64,000 nt of DNA from positions 43,422,925-43,486,924 of the forward strand of contig OY821772.1 of assembly GCA_963682175.1 (NCBI GenBank). Direction: 5' to 3'. The notes under the pieces were generated by a model, which searched no databases, was not told the DNA's origin, and was given only the letters and a program-made list of their open reading frames with translations. Positions 1 to 11,258 of this stretch are shown here, in pieces (position 1 is the first letter of the stretch; every line of letters starts with the position of its first letter). This DNA comes from Triglochin maritima (Eukaryota > Streptophyta > Magnoliopsida > Alismatales > Juncaginaceae). The translations under genes and the position numbers were made by a program.

Positions 1-86
1 CGAGGGATATGCCTGGGGACCCACCCCAACAATCCCCCCCCCAGGAAAATCCATCCCTGGCAGAGGCGCGACTCGATCCCGCGTCG

Positions 87-98
87 GCTCTGATACCA
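87..98 (-). other. Primer binding site (initiator tRNA-Met type) of LTR-A element
   Basis: The plus strand reads GCTCTGATACCA, i.e. TGGTATCAGAGC on the minus strand, two bases from the LTR end at 101. This is the standard Met-tRNA primer site of plant copia and many Ty3 elements. Confidence 0.85.
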
Positions 99-727
99 AA
101 TGTTGGGATCTATGACCCTCTAATCGATAGAAAAATGCGGAATTAAAAAAATACTAATCGAAGGATTAAGGAAGAGACAATGCAAACCACAAATTCGTCG
201 ACACCGGAGTTTAGAGAGGTTCGGCACCCACACCCGGGTCCTAGTCCTCCTCGCAAGCGTCGCTCGATCCCCCGAGCCTCGCTTACGGTTCCACTAACCG
301 ATCTCCATTCCGGGCCGAGACCAACGCCGTTTACAACACCGAGCCTCGCGAACAACCTCGCCTCGCTCGTGTCTCCTCTCACAACCCGAGAGGGAGCTTC
401 CTCGAAGCTTTACAACTTTGTGATTCTTGAATAAGGAATTGGAATCACAATCTAACTAACACTCTATACTTGAGCACACTTGGATATGATATGGAATTGG
501 ATATGCAAGTGGTGAAGTTTAGGCTTGAGTGTTGTGGATTGAGAGCTTGAAGATGGAGAGGATTTGGCTTTGAGTATTGGATAGATAGGAAGTGTTCAAG
601 ATGTCCAAAGCAACCAAATGAGGTCCTATTTATAAGCCTTCAAGCTCATCTAGCCGTTTGGGAGTTGGTGGGGAATGGACCAATGAGAAAGCAAGATGTG
701 ACTTAAGCTCGGCCAGAAATCGAGACA

Positions 728-1311
728 GATTCGGTCGACCGTTATCCACACGGTAGTCCGAAACATTGGTCTGAACAAAGAACTCGGTTGACCGATTATG
801 TATCGGATCACCGTTCACCAACCTCCAGTAGCTTTTATCAATTTAGCCCTAATTAAATTCGGTTCACCGAAGTCCATTCGGTTCACCGTTCCAAAGTGGA
901 CAGTAGAATTGATTGGGCTCTGATCTACTCAAGTTCGGTTGACCGTTTATACTTCGGTATACCGAAGTAGTGCGGGAATTGCGCTGACAAAACGTGGGAG
1001 ATTGGTTTACCGATAACGGTCAAGTTAAATAGCCGTTGGTCTCCTAAAGCAATATGATTCGGTTGACCGAATGAAGTTCGGTGTACCGAATATGGATAAG
1101 TCAATTTGGCTTTAGGTCAAGATTTAAATATGACCGTTGGAGCAAAGTCCAAAACCGGTCCAGGCTAATTTGGTCTACCGAAGGCGGTTCGGTATACCGA
1201 GGTGGTTAATCCAAGGAACACCTAAAGGATTCTACACGGTTGACCGCAAGGTGTTCGGTGGACCGAACTCTACAAGATTCGGTTTACCGAGAAGGGGTCG
1301 GTTAACCGTGG
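728..1311. repeat. CGGT-NN-ACCG inverted-repeat array in LTR-A U3
   Basis: About 15 copies of a 12-bp inverted repeat, TCGGT-NN-ACCGA, are spaced irregularly. The central two bases vary widely (TCGGTCGACCGT at 731, then TG, TC, TA, GT, TT, GG and TA centres) while the half-sites stay constant. The array starts about 95 bp upstream of the minus-strand TATA box at 627-634. Confidence 0.85.
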
Positions 1312-1614
1312 GGATACGGGACAAAATCCTAATGTGCTCAAGTTTACATTAATCCTTAGGACTCAAATTATACTACATTACATATTGGTCCAAAGCTTGA
1401 TTACATGTCTTAAGTCTTTATCTTCTTGTCCCCAAGCTCCTTAGCTTGATTCTTCATCAACCTATTAAGAATATCGCAAGTACACGAATATATATGCAAT
1501 GCATGTATTCATGTTTGCTTACTTTGATTGTCTAGGTTGATTGATTAAATATAGATTAAGATTAGATTACTTAATCATCAAAACTAAATAAAGATTAATG
1601 CTAAAAAGCCAACA

Positions 1615-1872
1615 CTATTGTCACAAAACTTAAGTTGGTAAGTGTTATGGTAGTGGACTCATGTCTTTATATCCCACCCCAACATTCTCATGTTAAGCAA
1701 TGTGGGACTAAACTTGGGGGTTTTACAACCTACCCCACTTGAACACCTGACGTCCTCGTCAGGGTCAAGCCACTCAGTCATCAGGCGTTGTGAGATTCTA
1801 GAGGTGACTCCCACCCTTTAGGTGTAGCACTTAGTTCCCACAATTCCGGCTGGTTCAAGCTCTGATACCATC
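1615..1872 (-). mobile_element. Internal leader remnant of an LTR-C element with Met-type primer site
   Basis: The segment lies between LTR-A and the LTR-C fragment starting at 1873. At 1859-1870 it has GCTCTGATACCA (TGGTATCAGAGC on the minus strand), two bases from the LTR terminus TGTAACATCCCGG. It is thus the leader next to the 5' LTR of a minus-strand element whose body was displaced or lost to the left. No ORF is present. Confidence 0.6.
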
Positions 1873-2270
1873 TGTAACATCCCGGAACAACGGAAAACTT
1901 AAACTTTTAAAATCAAGGCAAACACGAGGATAAAACCATCAAGAGTGAGGACATTACTGAAAGAAATACTCAAATACTACTGGTGCACCATAATACATAA
2001 GAGTTTGTCAAAAGAGTGATTACATCATAACACAAAACACATAGTACATGTAATCACGACAACCTAAAGTAGGTATACGACATGATCTAGTCCCAAAGTG
2101 CAATCTCTCTCAGTCACCACCCGTCAGAACCTAAAGCGGTCCTGAAAAAGATGCAACAACAATGCCTGAGTTTCCATAAGAAAATCCCGTATGACAAGCT
2201 CACCTATATGCCCTAACATACTAGTATAACATGACATGAAATACAAAGCAGTAAACAACATTCCCACAAA
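1873..2270 (-). repeat. LTR-C fragment (copy 1), truncated
   Basis: It starts with TGTAACATCCCGG and runs closely parallel to 3924-4265 and to the reverse complement of about 63000-63408. Similarity is lost near CATACTAGTATA at about 2255-2270, where the sequence passes into unrelated DNA that leads to a beta-glucosidase fragment. Only about 400 bp of a roughly 2-kb LTR remain. Confidence 0.75.
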
Positions 2271-2319
2271 GGCAAAATCGGACATCCGTCCTTCAATCGT
2301 TCCTGCTGCCACACATTAT

Positions 2320-2405
2320 GTTACGGTGTGGATTGATGATGAGGATAATGTTGCAATGAAAGAAAGAGACTTTATGCATGCTACATCTGCGAAATTTTCA
2401 GGTGA
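2320..2405 (+). pseudogene. Possible decayed internal exon of the GH1 beta-glucosidase
   Basis: One frame reads NVAMKERDFMHATSAKFSG near 2350-2402. This weakly resembles the internal GH1 exon that in plant enzymes has the pattern A-x-x-x-RDF-x-AD-x-AAK. It lies about 250 bp before the first clear GH1 exon on the same strand. No splice sites were verified, so this is only a suggestion. Confidence 0.25.
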
Positions 2406-2655
2406 TTTTAACAAATATTGTGCAGATTAAGTTTTATATAAATGGACAGTATCAAACCCTTTGCCTTCACTTTAGTTTGTGAAGTTAAAATTTGAAAATA
2501 TGGTAGAGGATGCACCACTAACTTACCTTCTTCTTTATCTTTGTCGTAGTCAAGGAAGAGCCGACGCCAGCAAATAAGGTAAAACACAACGAAGAGGATA
2601 ATGTTGCCACATGAAATGTGTTGAAACTAAAAGCTAGAGTTTTTTTCTGATTCAG

Positions 2656-3342
<687 letters not shown>

Positions 3343-3914
3343 AACAATATACACCTTCCTACTTCTCTTTCCCAAAATCAGTTGGTCACTTAAAAATATA
3401 CTCAACGTGAATTTGCAGGATTGAATTCGATCTATAGGTAGGTTCGTAGTAAGATTTTGTTCCTACAACTTCTCAATACTTCCATTTCCTCCGGTTGATT
3501 AGGCATTTTATTTTTCGAGGTCGGTGATGTAATAATTGGTAAGGATTACTCATCCATTATAGATTGGAGATCCTCATAATGGGTCATTTCCATATTTATT
3601 TCCTTACCAAGTGATTGTATTTTGAAAGGGATTTAAGTGATTGTGAATCCAAGTGAGAAAAATTTGGGTTTCCAACTTCTTGTGTCGCGCTTGGTGGTTG
3701 TAACTGATAAGTGGCTCCTATTATTTTTGGCTGTTTTTTAATGCTGTAAGCATGTAAGGGGATGATGTCTAAAATCTCGAGAGTATTTGCAGAAATGTTA
3801 CTTTTTAATACTTATATCCGATTACGGTGCTTCAACTATATTGTATCATTGTTATAAAATAATTGTTATGTATGCATAGATTGTTGAAAGACATGCATGC
3901 CAAAACCGGCTCAG
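3343..3914 (+). other. 3' flank of the GH1 fragment, no gene
   Basis: AT-rich sequence without an ORF or RNA gene, probably the 3' UTR and downstream DNA of the beta-glucosidase. At about 3900-3924 it passes into LTR-C copy 2. Confidence 0.5.
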
Positions 3915-3923
3915 ACTTCTCGA

Positions 3924-5218
3924 ACAGTGGAAAATTTAAAATTTTAAAATCAAGGGAAACACGAGGATAAAACCATCAAGAGTGAGGACATTACTGAAAG
4001 AAATACTCAAATACATCTGGTGTACCATATTACATAAGAGTTTGTCAAAAGAGTGATTACATCATAACACAAAACACATAATACATGTAATCACGACAAC
4101 CTAAAGTAGGTAGACGACAAGATCCAGTCCCAAAGTGCAATCTCCCTCGGTCACCACCCGTCGGAACCTAACGCGATCCTGAAAAAGATGCAACAACAAT
4201 GCCTGAGTTTCCATAAGGAAACCCTGTATGACAAGCTCACCTATATGCCCTAACATACTAGTATAGCATGATCCACAACATCGCCGTCGCCACACAGGCT
4301 GCACGGTCCAACAACCACTGGTACCATACAGGCCACACGGTCAAACATCACCGCCGTCACACAGGTCGCACGGTCCAGCATCGGGTCTCCGTAGAGACCT
4401 ACCGTAGGCACATACGGTCTAACGGACAGTACGCAACACATCCCCACACGCGACTACACAAGCCAAGGGATCGATGAGGAGGCGTTCGCACTTCCGCGCA
4501 GGTAGAATCAGATCTGAAAATATCGTGGTCCACCACCACACCAACGGAGCCATCGCTCAGGTCGGTCCATCAACCAGCGCCACACAGACCGCACGGGATA
4601 TCACTCGATAGGTGCCCAGTCGAGCTACCTACCGGAACACATCATCGGCAGTCCATCGCCGCAACCACACAGGCTACGCGCGATCCTCCCTGCCGCCGCA
4701 CAGGGGCCCTACCGCCGCCACACAGGCCGCACGACACGTGCAATAACTGCCATCAAGGCCAGTCGAACGTATCCGCCACAGAAAGGCCAGCCAATCGACA
4801 GATCCGAACCGAAGTCCGCAGGGTCAACGAGCTCCACGTGCAACACCAACTCCGACTCCAAATGAGCAGGGTCGCGACCTCCGTCGCCGTCAATAGGTCG
4901 GTACCTCTCTGGACCTCCGTCGCCAATCCTGGTCGGTAGTCACTGTGCCTCCGTAGCCATCGGCCGGTAGTCACTGCACCCGTCAGCAGTTGCGTGTTGC
5001 TGAAGCAATGAGATCCGCAATCCCTCAGGCTGCTACTCTAACGCGAGTCAAACGATCCACCAGATATAGTCCCGATGCATACATGGAGGTGACGCGTTCC
5101 GGACACCCACACTCTTCCACACGGCGGTCCCTGGGCAGACACGCATAACGCGCCCACCGTCACCTCCCGGCTCACGCACAAGGCGAGGACACGGGTTTCC
5201 GTGGACAGAGTTGGCATC
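3924..5218 (-). repeat. LTR-C copy 2, outer part (split by the TR-GAG insertion)
   Basis: From GAACAGTGGAAAA at 3924 the sequence follows LTR-C copy 1 to about 4265, then a GC-rich part (4270-5210) rich in CCACACAGGC and GCACGG words that matches the reverse complement of about 62320-63000. It ends at the duplicated target GCATC (5214-5218) next to the TR-GAG LTR; the rest of this LTR resumes at 13908. The first bases (TGTAACATCC) are not preserved. Confidence 0.7.
5214..5218. repeat. Left target-site duplication GCATC of TR-GAG element 1
   Basis: GCATC at 5214-5218 matches GCATC at 13903-13907, directly flanking the TG and CA ends of the element. Confidence 0.9.
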
Positions 5219-6631
5219 TGTTGAACGTTTTAATTTAAACCGCAAGTGCACGGCCGCGATGAAGCGGTGGCAAGTACGGGTCGTCCTCAGGGAGGTGAGT
5301 AGTCTCTTGCTTGTACGAAATCAAGTGGCGAAAAAATGGAGAAGATGATTGATTATGCTAACCTACGCTACACTACTCTAAGAAGTATGAAATGTGAAAG
5401 AAGCAAACAAACGATGAAATAAGAACTAAGCTAAGAACAAAATAGAAGTGCTGGAATTTCAGGAATGGAAAACCCCTAAGGGGTGGAGTGAGTGCACACA
5501 AGCAAAGAGGTGGGTGTAGAATACATTCTTTAAGCACATGAAGGTGGTGTTTATCAAGCATAGGAAGTGTCTAAATGTTATGGCAAAACCTATCAATCTA
5601 TTCACCAACTTGGTTGATTAACATTTACATATGCAAGTTGTTTATTTCAGAACCTAAACAAGCATGAGAGGTGTCTAATCATTTTGGCAAAACTCATCAA
5701 GTTATAAATTCTATCCTAAACAAGCAAGCATACATTCATGTTTAATCAACACATTGAAATTAAAGCATTCATCCCATTCTCTAATGCATGTATGTACATC
5801 TACTCCACCCCCCAAAGGGGATGGAACTACTCACTAAACATTACACTAATTATTAAACTATGGAAAGAAAGCATATTAAAACTAAGCTAGAATTAAAAGA
5901 CGATTAAACTAAAACATGCACAACAATAAAAGAAGCATAAAACAAACAATGAAACAAACATAAAACTTTATTGATAAAATGACTCACATTAAAAGTAGCA
6001 TCCTCCTACTTTAGTGTGTGCTTCAAGGCCTCACTTCTAGTAGGAAGAATAGCCACTTAAAATATGGAGTGATTACAAAAGGAGGTGAAGAGTTCTATTT
6101 ATAGGCATGGAAAAAGCTAATCCGGGACAATCCCCCGATGTGGGACTAAACAGATACCACAAATAGCCTAAACAAACATTAATACACGTCCAGGAGAAAA
6201 ATTGGTGGATTTGGGCCCAAAGTGACCGCCAATTGGCGGTCTTGGACCGCTAATTGGCGGTCCAAATTTTCCGGATCGAGTTGAATCTTGTTCCGGGCTT
6301 TTCTTGGTGTATTTGGTGGTCTTGGATGCATCTACTTTGTTTATTGGAGCTCCGACCCGAATCCAATTGCTAAAATACTCCCCATGATGTTGTGGAGTAT
6401 TCTGTTTTGCTCTTAGGTCCTTCTGTCTTGCGTTCAGGTCCTTCTCCCTTGCATCTTGGTCCCCAGATCTCACAATCCAGTCCTTTTTCCCAGCTTTTGG
6501 GTCCTTTTATGTTTCATCTCTTCAAACCTATTTATTCCTGAAAACTAAACATAAAACTCGTGACATAGCATTGTTTAGGTGAAAGATAATGGATATAAGA
6601 TACAAATATGAGCATGAAATGATGTCAATCA
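5219..6631 (-). repeat. TR-GAG element 1, 3' LTR
   Basis: Begins TGTTGAACG and ends GTCAATCA; it is the 3' LTR because the purine tract adjoins its inner end. A minus-strand TATA box (TATAAATA) lies at 6096-6103 and a palindrome pair at 6224-6263, upstream of the TATA in transcription direction. A 101-codon ORF here (6168-6473, minus) is repeated in the other LTR and resembles no known protein. Confidence 0.92.
6224..6263. repeat. Palindrome pair ACCGCCAATTGGCGGT in the LTR U3
   Basis: GACCGCCAATTGGCGGTC at 6224-6241 is a perfect 18-bp palindrome, followed at 6244-6263 by a near copy with CTAATTGG at the centre. The pair is about 120-160 bp upstream of the minus-strand TATA box. The same pair is at 13495-13534 in the other LTR, and variants are at 12294-12332, 21801-21839 and 23142-23182. 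Confidence 0.85.
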
Positions 6632-6645
6632 AATACCCCCACACC
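6632..6645 (-). other. Polypurine tract of TR-GAG element 1
   Basis: The minus strand reads AGGTGTGGGGGTATT directly before the 3' LTR, the expected plus-strand priming purine tract. Confidence 0.75.
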
Positions 6646-8267
6646 TAACTTTTGCTAGTCCCGAGCAAAACAAAGAAAGAGAAAAGCAAACGAAAAACAA
6701 GAAATCCTAACTCACTTTCGTAGGAATCACGGTTGCACTTAGCACGTGCAACAAGCCGTTAAACCTCCTTGTCGCCAAGGAGGAGGAGTGTTGTCTCCTG
6801 AGGGTTTTCAGCGGATATACCCACAAAATCCGAACAAGATGCATTAATCAATCTAGCTACACAACTCGTTGGACTTATTTTGTCGATCATGGGATGCGGT
6901 AATACTACGGGTCGACTCTATATATGTAATCGGTCCACACACCTAGACTAATGAGTTATTCGTGAGAGTTAACTAAGGAATTAAGTGAAAGACATGGGCA
7001 ACCTTAACTTCTGAATGTGATACAACGTGTAAAGTCCATTTTGGTTCTTAATTGACTCTTTTTTTTCTTCTTTTTTTTTCTTCTTCTTTTTTTTCTTTTT
7101 CTTTGGAACATTTATTGGTTGGTGTTTGATTCTCCCAGGGTCAGGTTTCGTGCATCATTGCCTATGAGGACTTACACTATCACGTACACCTTCCCCCAAA
7201 TCTCCACATAGGGCGATCCCTACCACCCGTGTAACGGGAGTTCGGTCGGTGCATCCCAAGTCAGATGACTCGAAAGCACCAGGCACAAAGTCCCCTCAGA
7301 CCTACTTTCCCGAGTGATAGGAGCCGTGCGAGAAGAGAGAACACCACTTATTCATTTATCTACATGGGAACCAAAACCCCTACACTTAAGTTTCACAAAA
7401 AGAGATTAAGGGCCCTTGACTACGACAAACTTCCTTATACTAACAGACACGAATTATTTGACTCACTAGGTTCAGGGTGGACCTCTTTAAATGTTTGAGT
7501 GCTGAAACCCTATGATTACACGCCCCCCCCCCCCCCCCCCCCCGAGGGAAAACCGGGGTGCATCCTAACGACTCGATAAGACCTAAAGCCAGTAAACTAG
7601 AAATCCTAATGCATCAAGTTCAAGACAATTTTGGGAGCTTTCTTTTTACTTTGCCTCTCAACGGTTTTGCACATGCTAAACACACGCAAAACCCACAAAA
7701 CATTTTCTTTCGCAAACATATGAAGATTTTGAAAGAAATGTGAAAATTTTAAAGCACTCGGCAAGCAAAAGAAGACAAGTCACCCAAGGATCATGGCAAG
7801 CAGATATATCAATGTTAAATGCGGCACACTAACATGACCCTAGCATACACACAAAAAGAAAACAAAATCAAAAGAAAAAGACTCGACTATGTACACACGT
7901 AAAACACCCCCCCACACCTACTTCATGCATTGTCCTCAATGAATGCGAACAAGATACTACATGGATACATGCATGAAAAAGGAAAGATCTCACCAACATG
8001 AAGTACAAAGGGACGTTCAGGGTCATGTTGATGGACACAAACCCAAATTCCCTCAAAACCTGTGAGAAGCTGAAGAAGGGAGATAAATACGTGAAGAGAT
8101 TGGGCCCAAGTACACAAGGGTTGGGGCCCACAACAATCGATGCTCACTGAAGGAGTCTTTTATTACACACTTCTTCTTCTTTTTTTGTTTTTTTTTGTTG
8201 TTTTTTTTTGTTGTTTTTTTTTTTTAAAGATATATACATCAACCAAGATATTCTCATAATCATTTGG
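6646..8267 (-). other. Non-coding 3' internal region of TR-GAG element 1
   Basis: This stretch between gag and the polypurine tract holds long T-rich runs (7060-7105, 8160-8225) and a C homopolymer (about 7521-7543). I see no polymerase, RNase H, integrase or envelope-like motif. In autonomous relatives the pol gene would sit here; its lack defines the element as non-autonomous. Confidence 0.6.
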
Positions 8268-11258
8268 TCAAGGAACATCAAATGAGAACATCAAGTCAGG
8301 AGGACCAGAGACTTGCCGAGATGGGCAAACTCCACTGGTACTCTGAGGTGTCATGAGGGGTGAAAGGTCAAAGCTGAAAGGCTCGAACCCCTCATGATTT
8401 TGGTCGGGTGTGGGCAACGAAGAATGAAGTTGTGTTGCCTCACTAGGGTTTAGTTGCTCATCGAACAAAACCCTCCAACCAATAGGCGGGTGCATCGGAA
8501 TGAGTTCCTCAAGCTCATTCGATGGATGCAGCAGACCTGCATCACTAAGAATGGGGCTTCTCCCCAAGTCATCCAACAAGGACCTCCCACCATCATTTAG
8601 ATCATCAAGCATAAGCTCGGTCAAAGGTGGGTCCTTGTTGGAGTCAAAATGAAGCTCAAATGGCTCAAGGGCCAAGGCACATGAGACAGAGACACCTTCT
8701 AGTATAGGCATATGATGAGGTGTCTCACTCTCACTAGTACTCTCAACTGAATCATGCAACGAACACTCCCTTTGGACATTCATGTTCGAGGCCAGCTCAC
8801 TCTGTTGCACTGCGAAGACAGGCAATGAGTTTTCGCTGGGCCCACGAACATTCTCAATGGGTTGCATTGGGGTTAGGGGTGTTCGTTGATTTTGTGGTGC
8901 TTTCTCCAATTGGCGGATGAGATTTAGATTTAATGGTTCATCCATGGGTTCCTGTTGCCTACCAGAGTTGAACACATGAAACTCGGCACTCATGTTACCG
9001 AATGAGAGCTTCATGAGACCATTTCTACAATTAATCAAGGCATTGGAGGTTGCCAGAAATGGTCTACCCAAAATCAAAGGTATTTGAGAGTGGGTGTTCG
9101 CAACAGGATTGGTATCGAGGACAACAAAATCGACTGGAAATATAAAATCTCCAACCTTGATAAGCACGTCCTCGATAATCCCCATGGGAATACGAATGGA
9201 TCTATCTGCCAATTGGAGGGTGATCTTAGTTGGTTTTAATTCTCCCAAGTTCAACTGTTGATAAACAGAGAATGGGAGGAGGTTGACCGCTGATCCTAAA
9301 TCAAGCAAAACATTGCTCAGTCTAGTGTCCCCAATCGTACACTGAATAGTAGGACACCCAGGGTCCTTGTATTTTGTGTAGGTGGGATTGGACAAAAGTG
9401 AGCTGATATTTGCAGCCAAGAATGCTTTCTTAGGAACATTGGTCTTCCTCTTGGTTGTGCAGAGATCCTTCAACACTTTGGCATATTGAGGTATTTGTTG
9501 GATGACATCCAACAAGGGGATGTTAACCTTCACTTGCTTAAATACCTCTAATATCTTGTCCATGTTGTCACTCTGCTTTTTGTTTAACCTACTTGGATAG
9601 GGAGCTTTTGGCAGGTAGGCTTTCTGCTGTGCCTGAGAAGAATGCTTTGGTGTATTACCCTCACCCTCAGCTTCTTCTTCACCACCATTCCCACTGAGGG
9701 GCTGCATAGATGGTGGTGGGTGTGGCAAGGAAATGTGATTGTCAACCTGTTTTCCATTCCTTAAGGTCACAATGGAATTGACATGGTGAACAGGTTCCTC
9801 CACATGGTTCACTTGCCTCCCCCGAGGTACCACATTCTCATTTTGCATTTGTTGTTGTTGGTACATGCGGGGGTTAGCCTCAGGCTGGCTAGGAAAAGAC
9901 CCTCTCTCTCTTTCATGTACAGACTGAGCCAATTGGCCCATCTGAAGCTCTAGAGATTTCATGGTCTGCTGATTTGAAGTGAGAACTTGACTTGTGGTAG
10001 ACATAAAATTTTTCATTGAGTTTTCAAGTCCACGAGTCAAGGTCTCAAGCGAATTGAATCGGGTTTCCATATTATTGGAATTTGGGAAACCCGATTGATT
10101 GGTGGTTTGCGCTTGGGGTGGCTGATAGGAATGCGCATGCATGGGAGGTTGGTGCGATTGGTAAGGTGGTCTCGAGGAGTTTGGAGGACCACCCGGGGCA
10201 TTAGTTTGGTTCCATGAAAAATTGGGGTGGTTCCTCCATCCAGGATTATAAGATGATGAGTATGGGTCATTCCTGGCTCTATCATAGACGGCGTTGACAC
10301 GCTCCATCTCAGGAGGAATGGACTCACACTCGCTCTCTACATGACCTATCCTACCACATGAATGACAAGGAACTGGACCAGATGTGGACATGTGAGGTGC
10401 ACTTTGTTGGTTTTGGAGCTCAATCGAATCCATACGGCGCATTAAGGCCGCCATGCGTGCCTCGGTGGCCGTAGTGGTATCGATAGCAAATGCGGCACCC
10501 AATCTAGTCGAGTTTGCATTCGCGATCCTCGCTCCTATACTAGATGATGCAGGTGGTTCCCTCACACTCTCCCACTGCATGGTTTTCTCAGCGAGGTCTT
10601 CTAGGAAGGCCCATGCCTCCCTTTCATCCTTTCCCAAGAACTCTCCTTGACACATGGACTCAAGGAGCGTTCTGGACGGGATGTGAAGACCCTCATACAC
10701 AATCTGACAAAGACGCCACAACTCAATGCCATGGTGAGGGCACGAGGATAGTAGCTCTTTGAACCTCTCAAGATATGCATGAAATGGTTCGGTCTCATGT
10801 TGATAGAACGAATTGATTTCGTTCCTCAATTTTTGAGTCCGATGATTAGGAAAGTACTTCTTGAGGAATGCAGATTGAAACTCATCCCAAGTCCTAAAGG
10901 AATTCGCCTGGTTATTGTACAACCACTTCTTGGCATCATCCTTCAGCGCAAAGGGGACAAGCCTAAGATGGATGGAGTCTGTGCTAAGTTGTTGCAGCTT
11001 GAACATAGCACAGACCTCCTCAAATTCCCTGAGAAAGATATAGGGGTCACCTTTCCCAGTGAAATGAGGGAGCATGGAAATGAATTGAGGCTTAACCTCA
11101 AAATGGTTCCCATTTGCCTCTGGCAATACGATGCATGAGGGCAGAGCTGTACGGCTCGGGTAGCATCGATCACGAAGAGGTATGGGAACGACAACTGGAA
11201 GCACAGGTGGAACAGGTGGGTCCAGCAACTGCTCCTCCTCACGGAAATTAGCAGCCAT
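8268..11258 (-). CDS. Gag-protease polyprotein of TR-GAG element 1
   Basis: A 996-residue intact ORF. The frame is open upstream to 11435, but that extension starts with a lysine run from an A-rich tract, so I chose the methionine at 11258 (MAANFREEEQ). The retrotransposon gag domain (roughly residues 70-235) includes FLREFEEVCAMFKL, DDAKKWLYNN and FLKKYFPNHRT; Gag forms the particle that packages element RNA. A CCHC zinc knuckle CHSCGRIGHVESEC lies at about residues 298-311. A linker rich in P, Q and N is followed by the motif block around LLDVIQQIPQYAKVLKDLC seen in Athila/Tat-type elements. A retropepsin-like domain (about 640-765) has LLDLGSAVNLLP, with DLG in place of the usual D-(S/T)-G, and the late LILGRPFLAT motif. 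Whether this protease is active is uncertain. A further 230 C-terminal residues resemble nothing I know. No reverse transcriptase follows. Confidence 0.92.
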   Translation of the reverse strand: MAANFREEEQLLDPPVPPVLPVVVPIPLRDRCYPSRTALPSCIVLPEANGNHFEVKPQFISMLPHFTGKGDPYIFLREFEEVCAMFKLQQLSTDSIHLRLVPFALKDDAKKWLYNNQANSFRTWDEFQSAFLKKYFPNHRTQKLRNEINSFYQHETEPFHAYLERFKELLSSCPHHGIELWRLCQIVYEGLHIPSRTLLESMCQGEFLGKDEREAWAFLEDLAEKTMQWESVREPPASSSIGARIANANSTRLGAAFAIDTTTATEARMAALMRRMDSIELQNQQSAPHMSTSGPVPCHSCGRIGHVESECESIPPEMERVNAVYDRARNDPYSSSYNPGWRNHPNFSWNQTNAPGGPPNSSRPPYQSHQPPMHAHSYQPPQAQTTNQSGFPNSNNMETRFNSLETLTRGLENSMKNFMSTTSQVLTSNQQTMKSLELQMGQLAQSVHERERGSFPSQPEANPRMYQQQQMQNENVVPRGRQVNHVEEPVHHVNSIVTLRNGKQVDNHISLPHPPPSMQPLSGNGGEEEAEGEGNTPKHSSQAQQKAYLPKAPYPSRLNKKQSDNMDKILEVFKQVKVNIPLLDVIQQIPQYAKVLKDLCTTKRKTNVPKKAFLAANISSLLSNPTYTKYKDPGCPTIQCTIGDTRLSNVLLDLGSAVNLLPFSVYQQLNLGELKPTKITLQLADRSIRIPMGIIEDVLIKVGDFIFPVDFVVLDTNPVANTHSQIPLILGRPFLATSNALINCRNGLMKLSFGNMSAEFHVFNSGRQQEPMDEPLNLNLIRQLEKAPQNQRTPLTPMQPIENVRGPSENSLPVFAVQQSELASNMNVQRECSLHDSVESTSESETPHHMPILEGVSVSCALALEPFELHFDSNKDPPLTELMLDDLNDGGRSLLDDLGRSPILSDAGLLHPSNELEELIPMHPPIGWRVLFDEQLNPSEATQLHSSLPTPDQNHEGFEPFSFDLSPLMTPQSTSGVCPSRQVSGPPDLMFSFDVP

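Larger units (their letters stand above)
1..1614 (-). mobile_element. Copia-type LTR retrotransposon (LTR-A), 5' LTR and primer binding site, cut by window edge
   Basis: The LTR occupies 101-1614 (1514 bp) and has TG...CA ends (TGTTGGGATC at 101, GCCAACA at its right end). Directly left of it, at 87-98, is the complement of TGGTATCAGAGC, the usual primer site for initiator tRNA-Met. The element therefore reads on the minus strand and this is its 5' LTR; the internal part (1-100) continues beyond the window. A minus-strand TATA box (TATAAATA) is at 627-634. The LTR shares with LTR-B (16375, 32921, 36883) the GCCAACA end and a block around 180-235 containing the words GCAAACCACA and GAGGTTCGGC, so the two are related. 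The right flank 1615-1619 (CTATT) would be the target duplication, but its partner lies outside. No coding region of this element is visible. Confidence 0.8.

Noticed and set aside
6168..6473. 101-codon ORF on the minus strand, repeated at 13439-13744 and similar at 23087-23428
   Set aside because: It is conserved only because it lies in the LTRs of the TR-GAG elements. It spans the palindromes and the product has no recognisable domain.
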